DNA of 64,000 nucleotides, taken from Alitta virens (taxonomy: Eukaryota; Annelida; Polychaeta; Phyllodocida; Nereididae). Below the pieces are notes generated by a model. That model searched no databases, was not told the origin of the DNA, and was given only the letters and a program-made list of their open reading frames with translations. Below, piece after piece: positions 58,401 to 64,000 of this stretch. Positions within the stretch are counted from its first letter, which is position 1, and each line of letters starts with the position of its first letter. The stretch covers positions 16,868,058-16,932,057 of the forward strand of contig OW028575.1 of NCBI GenBank assembly GCA_932294295.1. Direction: 5' to 3'. The translations under genes and the position numbers were made by a program.

Positions 58401-59357
58401 CCACAGAAACCTTTAATTATTTTGTTAATTGGATAAATTAACCAAGTACAGTGCATCGAACTCAATAACTCGATAACTGACAGAATTTGTAGTTATAAGC
58501 TGAACTATTAGACCAGGCCTAACTGTCTAGATACAGAAAAAAAGGTTGAGCAGAGATGCACATCAGTAATTAGTAGGATTCTCTGAATTTATGACTATTT
58601 TGGTGGTCTTTTGTAATGAGGCGAAAGAGGGATTTTTGGTTGATGGATTGCTTGATGATTAATCAACAGTACAAATAAAATACATGCAGATATAACAAAT
58701 GACAATCACTCAAGGATGTTACCAGTGCGGTCCTGCCTGTAATTGCAGGGCTGTAGCCTGGGAAAGTCTGCTAAGGGGGAGGGGTACTGGGTTGCTCTCC
58801 TGGTCTAGGGGGGTGCAGATACAACCACAGTTAAACCTGCAATCTTTACTTTGTTTTATTTGTTTTTTTTTTTTTGTTATTACTAATAGTAGCTATTAAT
58901 ATTAGCTATTATAATGTCTGCTTTTTCTAATGTTGTATTCTACTGTACTCCATTAATGGCATTATCACTGTTTGTGAAAAGTAAACGTGTACATTAATTG
59001 TACTATTCTCTTTTTTTTTTTCTACACATGTAACCCTATTGATATGTAACTGCCTATAAAAGATATAAATCAGGGACCCCCCGCAGTTTACGGCCCTGAA
59101 TGTTCTATTTTTTTAAAGTCAGTTGTACAATGTTTTCTTGTTTACAACTGAAGTTCTGAACTTTACATATTTCATGCTTCAGAAGTCTTGCTGTCTATTC
59201 CAATTTATGTATTCATGCCTACCTAGGTCGAACTTACTTTTAGTGATGGTTCATAAGAAATGCCAGTGATAACCTGCTGATCTCTGTGATGAGAATCCAC
59301 AATTTTTGCGAAAGCGTCGCCTGTTTCTAAGCTAATGCAGGCCGGAGTGACTTCCAT
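55486..59357 (-). CDS. Unidentified coiled-coil protein
   Basis: Exons, high to low: 58244-57993, 57868-57740, 56635-56489, 56223-56108, 55903-55783, 55563-55486. They join in phase to 280 residues if translation starts at the ATG at 58244. That ATG has a G at -3 and an in-frame TGA just upstream. Residues 1-60 are Pro-rich (LGFTRPVLGSPDRIKFPPLQ). From about residue 70 to the end the protein is an almost unbroken heptad helix rich in Glu, Lys and Gln, finishing with CQNCRKLSAKVRQLEKKIEE and a CXXC pair. An upstream exon, 59357-59238, has a strong Kozak ATG and 40 codons (MEVTPACISLETGDAF...) with a good GTAAGT donor, but its phase does not fit the acceptor of the next exon. It is therefore either 5' UTR or linked by an exon I did not find. 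I do not recognise the family. No membrane or signal segment. Confidence 0.75.
57070..57290 (+). repeat. 38-bp tandem duplication and GTTGGCC-type repeat
   Basis: Two exact copies of a 38-bp unit (CCATTGGCTGGGGTTCAGCC...) lie at 57070-57107 and 57108-57145. Next to them are degenerate AACATTGG/GTTGGGCCA units (57172-57290), related to the arrays at 9.8 and 60.5 kb. The site is in an intron of the coiled-coil gene. Confidence 0.8.
57622..57643. repeat. 22-T run
   Basis: Homopolymer run in the intron between exons 57868-57740 and 56635-56489 of the coiled-coil gene. Its length may be unreliable in an assembly. Confidence 0.85.
58260..59237. other. Intron of the coiled-coil gene, exon possibly missed
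   Basis: The phase break between the exon ending at 59238 and the one starting near 58244 suggests either a short exon hidden here or a non-coding first exon. I found no convincing candidate. CTCTCCTGGTCTAGGGGGG-like G runs occur near 58771-58812. Confidence 0.35.
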
Positions 59358-59488
59358 ACTTGCCTGTGATTGGCTTAAATTTTGGCAGACAACCACGTGC
59401 GTTTGTTTACATGTCGAGCTGTCAGATACCAGCACGGGCACACAACACAAATGGTGAAAGATTTATCATTTATTGTCGCTGGTTACAA
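59358..59488. promoter_or_regulatory. Possible bidirectional promoter
   Basis: About 130 bp between a strong-Kozak minus-strand ATG (59357) and plus-strand ATGs (59451, 59489). A CCAAT box (complement of GATTGGCT) lies at about 59368-59375. No TATA box. Confidence 0.35.
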
Positions 59489-59548
59489 ATGGACCCCTTA
59501 CAGAAACAATACTTTGCTATGGTGCCAGTTAAAGAGATTCAGTGGCAG
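59489..59548 (+). CDS. Candidate first exon of a divergent gene
   Basis: An ATG at 59489 opens 20 codons (MDPLQKQYFAMVPV...) ending TGGCAG with a GTAAAA donor. A second ATG at 59451 in another frame also runs open to this donor. No downstream exon was found in the remaining 4.4 kb, so the gene would have to continue off the window. No family recognised. Confidence 0.25.
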
Positions 59549-59559
59549 GTAAAATCAAT

Positions 59560-60290
59560 TTGATTCCGCATTGAAGGCTTTTTGTGTATGGAGATGGGCG
59601 ATAATTACCGAATTTAACTCACCCAGGCTAACTTCTTCTCCTAGTTGAGCTTAGTAACTGCTTATCATATATATTATTACATGTAAGATTTTTGGTATAT
59701 CGTTTTTTTTTTACCTTCTGAGGGTGAGGTCAACAACCTTAGCGGGTTTCGACCTACACTACTGGTTGATCAATGATGTTAAACTATTTCTACGCATAAA
59801 CTCAGCTAAACTTTTAACTTGTACTGATATGTGATGTGAAATGTAAACCGTTTAACAAACCACATATGTTCCTCAATAAACGTGTGTAGAAAAAAGGTAA
59901 TTATATATACATATATATAATTTAGTGAATTTTAGGGGGGAATCCTTCCAAAAAGTGGGGGGTTATAATATATATATCCCCCCCCCCCCATCAGCCCCCC
60001 TAATATCTGGGATTTTGACATATTAAGTTGTTTTGCTAAATTCCTGTGTGCTCAGACAGTCTTTGCATAATCATAATTGCCATATATCTGACCATTCAGC
60101 ATGAACCTTTACCAATTTACCCCATATGGGGGGGGGGGGGGGGTTAATCCCAGCTATTTATAATATTACCGCCTGGTGATATATATATATATATATGTCA
60201 GTGTCAATTTGACGGGCCAAATAATTTAGATAAGATAAGATATACAATATCATGTGGAAAAGTCTTCTGGATCCCAGTGCCCTGGTAACA
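59560..60290. other. Non-coding with G/C and TA runs
   Basis: C run near 59981-59989, a 16-G run at 60128-60143, and a TA run at about 60180-60196. No gene. Confidence 0.5.
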
Positions 60291-61540
60291 TATGCTACGT
60301 CAGCTCAATGTGGCCCAATGTTGGTCTGATGTCGCCCATATAGGGCCGATGTCAATGCGATGTCAAATGCTCTCTGGGTACTTAATATAAAAAAAATCAA
60401 ATATTGAAAAATAAATAAGAAAGGCGGAGGCAAGTAAAAAGTAAAAAGACCATAGGGTTGATGTGTAACTTCAAGCATATCATTTCATCATTACATCTGC
60501 CTCAGGCAGCTGGTAATATATGTGGCGACCAGTCAGTCTAACATGGCCCAATGTTGGCCCAATGTTGGCCCAATGTTGGCCCAATGTTGGCCCAATGTTG
60601 GCCCAATGTTGGCCCAATGTTGGCCCAATGTTGGCCCAATGTTGGCCCAATGTTGGCCCAATGTTGGCCAACGGCAGGTCAGCCACTGTCACATAGGCCT
60701 AGTGATGGCCTAATGACATGTTAACAAAAAATCGGCCCAACATCAGTGCGGTCAACAGCATGTAAGCTTTTTCTGTCCTTTTGTTACATGGCAATATCAT
60801 AGCCCAGTAGTATTGACTATAATGTACTGGAACAGTAGTCAGTTCCAAGGTTCGGCATTATCCACCTGCCCATCAAATTTCATCCAGATCCATTTGTAAC
60901 CTTTTGAGATATCCTCCTAAAAAAAAAATAATAATAATAAAAGAGGCCAAAAAAATAATCTCCTTGGCATAGGTAACTAGAGGGCACTCGGAGAGCGCAA
61001 ACCGCCACCAAGGCCCACTGGAAATTACTGCCGAACCCAATATGTATGCAATGTTAGTCCCCAATGTTGTGTTCGCCATTGTTAGTGGTGACCAGTCAGT
61101 CTAACTTGACCAAATGTTGGCCCAATGTCAGGTTGACCCACATTTGACCAACGACAGGTCAGCCACTAGGCCTAGTGATGGCTAAATAACATGTCAACTC
61201 AAAGACTGCCCAGTGTTTGCCTAATGTCGGCCTAGAGTGGCCCAACATCACTTAAGCTCCACTGTAGCCAATGGCCAAATATCATGCCAACTCAAAGTAA
61301 GCCCAGTGTTGGTCCAACATCGAATAGGCCCACTTTTGGCCTAACATCAGAGCGGCCCACATTTAGCCAACAGCTGGTAATACTCACTGTAACATAGGCC
61401 TACCGATGGCAAAATAACATGTCAATGCAAAGACTGCCCAGTGTAGGCCTAATGCTGGCCCAGTGTTGTGAATGTCAGTCCAGCCCACATTTGACCAATG
61501 GCAGGTAAGTCTCACTGCAACATGGGCCGGGAAAGTTTCC
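60291..61540 (+). repeat. GGCCCAATGTT repeat cluster
   Basis: Several adjoining copies of the composite family. Degenerate GGCCCAATGTTGG units flank a clean 11-mer array. A right-end module (CATTATCCACCTGCCCATCA, then TTTCATCCAGATCCATTTGT) lies at about 60857-60910, and a new left-end module (AGAGGGCACTCGGAGAGCGC) begins at about 60980. The modules are in the same order as at 9.7-10.7 kb. Confidence 0.7.
60545..60665 (+). repeat. 11-bp minisatellite, 11 perfect copies
   Basis: GGCCCAATGTT repeated 11 times without a mismatch, 121 bp. Because 11 is not a multiple of 3, all frames stay open on both strands, which makes apparent long proteins (GPTLGQHWAN and the like) that are artefacts. Confidence 0.95.
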
Positions 61541-62710
61541 GGGAATTTTGGAAAATTTAGGGGGATTTATGGCGGCGGGAATTCTGGGAATATTGGGAAT
61601 TTTCCAAATGAAAAGCTTAAATATTTTACAATCTTATTGGCCTAACTACATTTCTTGTCTAATTAGAAATTAGGATCTAATCTTGTCAAGGTTAATCAAG
61701 TGTTGGCCAATACAACATGTGAACAACAGTTATGAGTGAAGTCATACTCTTCAATGCTTGTCAGTAAATTAGTTTTCCTTGATTTACTCCCATGCATGGT
61801 TTAAATTTTATATATCTGGATGGAAATGTCATCTCCGGTCAATACCTTGGAGTCAATGTACAGACGAATAACAGATTAGGCTGAATAAAAAAAATTAAAT
61901 AAATACTGAAGATTAAACCTTCATACAATATGAGGCCTTTTTTATGAAAACATGAATTGGTTGTCCTTCCCGGTTACTGGGAGCTGGTGTTCAGAACAAA
62001 GATCCCTCATAATCAGGCTCTCAGCAGAGTCAGCAGATGATCTCATAGGTAGTGTGATAGTGCTTCACAGTCACCAGTGGGTGTTCTAGTCTGGGAGCCA
62101 CTGCAGCATATTTTGTCATCATCAAGGTGGCAACAGCGAAGTTTGGAACTTTGGATCCTGGGATCATTTCTAGAATTCTGCACTGGTCCTTTTCGGCAGA
62201 GTACACACGAAAAATCGCAATAGGCTCACCAATGAGCATGACGAGGGTGGAGAAGCTAGTCTCTATCAAGTCCAAACTGCAGTTGTTTGAGCCATCTCTG
62301 GATTCTTCAGCACGCCTTACTTATTAATCTGATGCTGAATATGAACTTGATGATATTGACGATGAAGTTTAAAGGAGTAAAATAATGATTGATTAATGAC
62401 AAACTCGTTCTGTACTTTGAATTGATAATTTTGATACTATTTTAGTCTCTCTAGGTTGTTTTTTAAGTGATTTTGATTCTTGACATTCTTGCCCTATCTT
62501 GCAGCATTTTTTTGTAGTTCTTGTAACAATATTTCTAAACATTCAGATGCACTCTGAGGAAATAAAAGTCTGCTGAAAGCCTGAAACGTAATTTAGGACA
62601 TTTAGACTGTAATAGACATACATCTGTCATATTATTTCAATCATTAGCAGTTATATTCCCATATAATTTCCATAAATTCCCTTATATTCCCGTATATTCG
62701 TAAATTCCCA
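61541..62710. mobile_element. Possible DNA transposon with unassigned frame
   Basis: GGGAATTTTGG/GGGAATATTGG-rich sequence at about 61548-61610 faces a similar stretch in inverse orientation at about 62645-62705, suggesting element ends. Between them, 62059-62379 is open on the plus strand (one TAA at about 62325) and ends in an acidic tail SDAEYELDDIDDEV. The minus strand is also open across 62320-62030. I cannot tell which is coding or name the family. Confidence 0.35.
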
Positions 62711-62879
62711 ATTTCACCAGAACGCTTTACATAAGGTAAACAGCTACCTTGCGACGGTTGCCCTAGACGAGAGACTGGTTGAGTTTGTCTGCAATGCGCG
62801 AGCCAAACTTCGTGGCAGCATTCACCTGTCTCATGCATCCTGTACTGTGAAGAAGATTTTTCTATAAACTGGTTCCAGT
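62711..62879. other. Short spacer
   Basis: Nothing recognised. Confidence 0.3.
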
Positions 62880-64000
62880 CACAATTGTCAACTTTAAATG
62901 TTCATGAACTGCAACTGTTGCCATTATCAACATCTGTGAATAGGAATCTTGAAGTGCAATTGTTACCATTTTCGACATCAGTGAATAGTAATTTCCACAT
63001 AAATGAACATGAATCAATGTTATCATCTGTGAATTGTATGCTAAACGTAAACGAATCAGAATTGTCATCATTGTCTGTTAGCAATAACTTTTTTGACTGA
63101 ATTAGAGTTTTACCTTATGCGAAAAGTAATCCTAATGTATGTGATTCAGAACTGTTGTCAGTATCTGGTAATAGTGAGCACATTGTACAAGCACCTGTTA
63201 TGCTTGCAACACCTGTAACTGAAGACTCAACAATACTCAAAATGACTGTGTAATGCTAGGAGATGGTTAGATGATCGGCAACAAGTTGTCTGATAATCTT
63301 CGCAAAAAAATTGCTCTGTAAATAACAATGTTATCACACTCAATGTGATGTCATAGAATATTCAGGGCATTGGACAAAAATTAGAACTAGCTGAAACTGG
63401 GCAACTAATTCTTGAATGTGATATAATATTCTTATACGAAACTATGAAACTTGATACCTTTGAACCCCAAATTAGTGAGTACCACTATTTTCACTGTCAG
63501 CATAGGTTCCAACATCCAAAAGCTAGGAGGCCTTCGGGTGGTATAGCAGCTCTCATAAAAAATGAACTATATCAATCAAAAACTGTATCCATAGCTAAAG
63601 CAAATGAGCGCAACATATGGTTAAAAATTAGGAATCAAACCATGAAATGTTTCTAGGTGGCCTGTATATACCTCCACAGGGAAGCAGTACTTATACAAAC
63701 AGCAGCTATTATAAAGATGTTTATACTCAGATTAGAGAAGATGTAGCATGCCATTTAGATGTAACTCCATATGTATCACTCTGTGGTGATTTTAATAGCA
63801 GAAATGGAGTCTTGAGTGAAATTGAAACACATGTAAGTGGTAGAAATTCCAATATTGTCACGGAGCTGAACAATGCTGTATCCTATCTGTTGGGAAAAGA
63901 CCAAATATGGTACAATGAACAGAGAAAATCTAGAGACAAAACAGTTAAAGCTTTTGGCAAAGATCTCATTGATCTCTGTAGAGCTAGTAATCTGAGAATA
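62880..64000 (+). mobile_element. LINE 5' part with APE endonuclease, cut by window edge
   Basis: Left part (62885-63100) is a degenerate repeat of about 54 bp (ELQLLPLSTSVNRN, VQLLPFSTSVNSN), perhaps from the N-terminal ORF. From about 63310 to the edge the AP endonuclase domain is readable: IQGIGQKLELAE, ILECDIIFLYETMK, RRPSGGIAALIKN, LGGLYIPP and YVSLCGDFNSRNG. One frameshift near 63648 and one stop near 63350 disable it. The reverse transcriptase should follow beyond 64000. Confidence 0.75.
63315..64000 (+). pseudogene. LINE AP-type endonuclease domain
   Basis: This domain nicks target DNA for LINE insertion. Catalytic-type residues are visible in order: Asn in the first strand, Glu in LYETMK, and the Asp/Asn pair in CGDFN. 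The frame 63444-63656 ends at TAG and continues one base shifted from 63648 to the end of the window. The C-terminal catalytic His is off the edge. Confidence 0.7.

Noticed and set aside
60545..60665. CRISPR-like array
   Set aside because: Units are contiguous 11-mers with no spacers, in an animal genome.
60480..60713. Repetitive proteins of 63-70 codons on both strands
   Set aside because: They are readings of the 11-bp GGCCCAATGTT minisatellite; no stop can occur in any frame of the unit.

Overview
The window is animal nuclear DNA. It is AT-rich, its genes are split into many short exons by GT-AG introns, and it contains metazoan-only genes (TRAF7 with RING, TRAF-type zinc fingers and WD40 blades; an SLC35D-type nucleotide-sugar transporter; a TRMT44 tRNA methyltransferase). 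Most of the rest is transposon debris. The repeat mix (Ty3/gypsy, a tyrosine-recombinase DIRS-order element with split direct repeats, LINEs, tRNA-headed SINEs, hAT- and Harbinger-type MITEs, arrays built on GGCCCAATGTT) suits a marine invertebrate. The phylum cannot be fixed from the sequence. Nothing looks bacterial or organellar.

Layout. 1-8.5 kb: AT-rich, with two LINE 3' fragments, a foldback element and microsatellites. It is probably intron or 3' flank of TRAF7. 8.5-31.4 kb: TRAF7 on the minus strand, 17 exons that join in frame to 586 codons; the last two WD blades must lie off the left edge. Its introns hold an hAT MITE, a Harbinger MITE, a TA-flanked TIR element, SINEs, and in intron 1 a degraded Ty3/gypsy element with foreign sequence inserted in pol. 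33.1-34.5 kb: an SLC35D-family transporter, minus strand, two coding exons. 34.8-38.9 kb: a large hairpin, a foldback element and two direct copies of a long repeat. 38.96-44.22 kb: a young DIRS-order retrotransposon with the split-repeat order A1-ORFs-B1A2-B2, its gag cut by a 987-bp DNA transposon and its recombinase truncated. 44.8-45.9 kb: arrays of an ACGGCTACAC unit. 46.2-47.8 kb: a minus-strand LINE carrying a 151-bp perfect inverted duplication. 49.5-54.6 kb: TRMT44, plus strand, 11 coding exons, 674 residues. 55.5-59.4 kb: an unidentified coiled-coil gene, minus strand, convergent with TRMT44, with a possible divergent first exon at 59.5 kb. 60-64 kb: repeats, then the endonuclease part of a LINE that runs off the right edge.

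The host genes act in separate processes (ubiquitin/MAPK signalling, Golgi/ER nucleotide-sugar import, tRNA modification, and an unknown coiled-coil function). I see no gene cluster or new defence or metabolic system. The most notable structure is the split-repeat DIRS-order element and the nested insertion inside it. All gene models were built by hand, by reading splice sites and checking phase; no database search was run.
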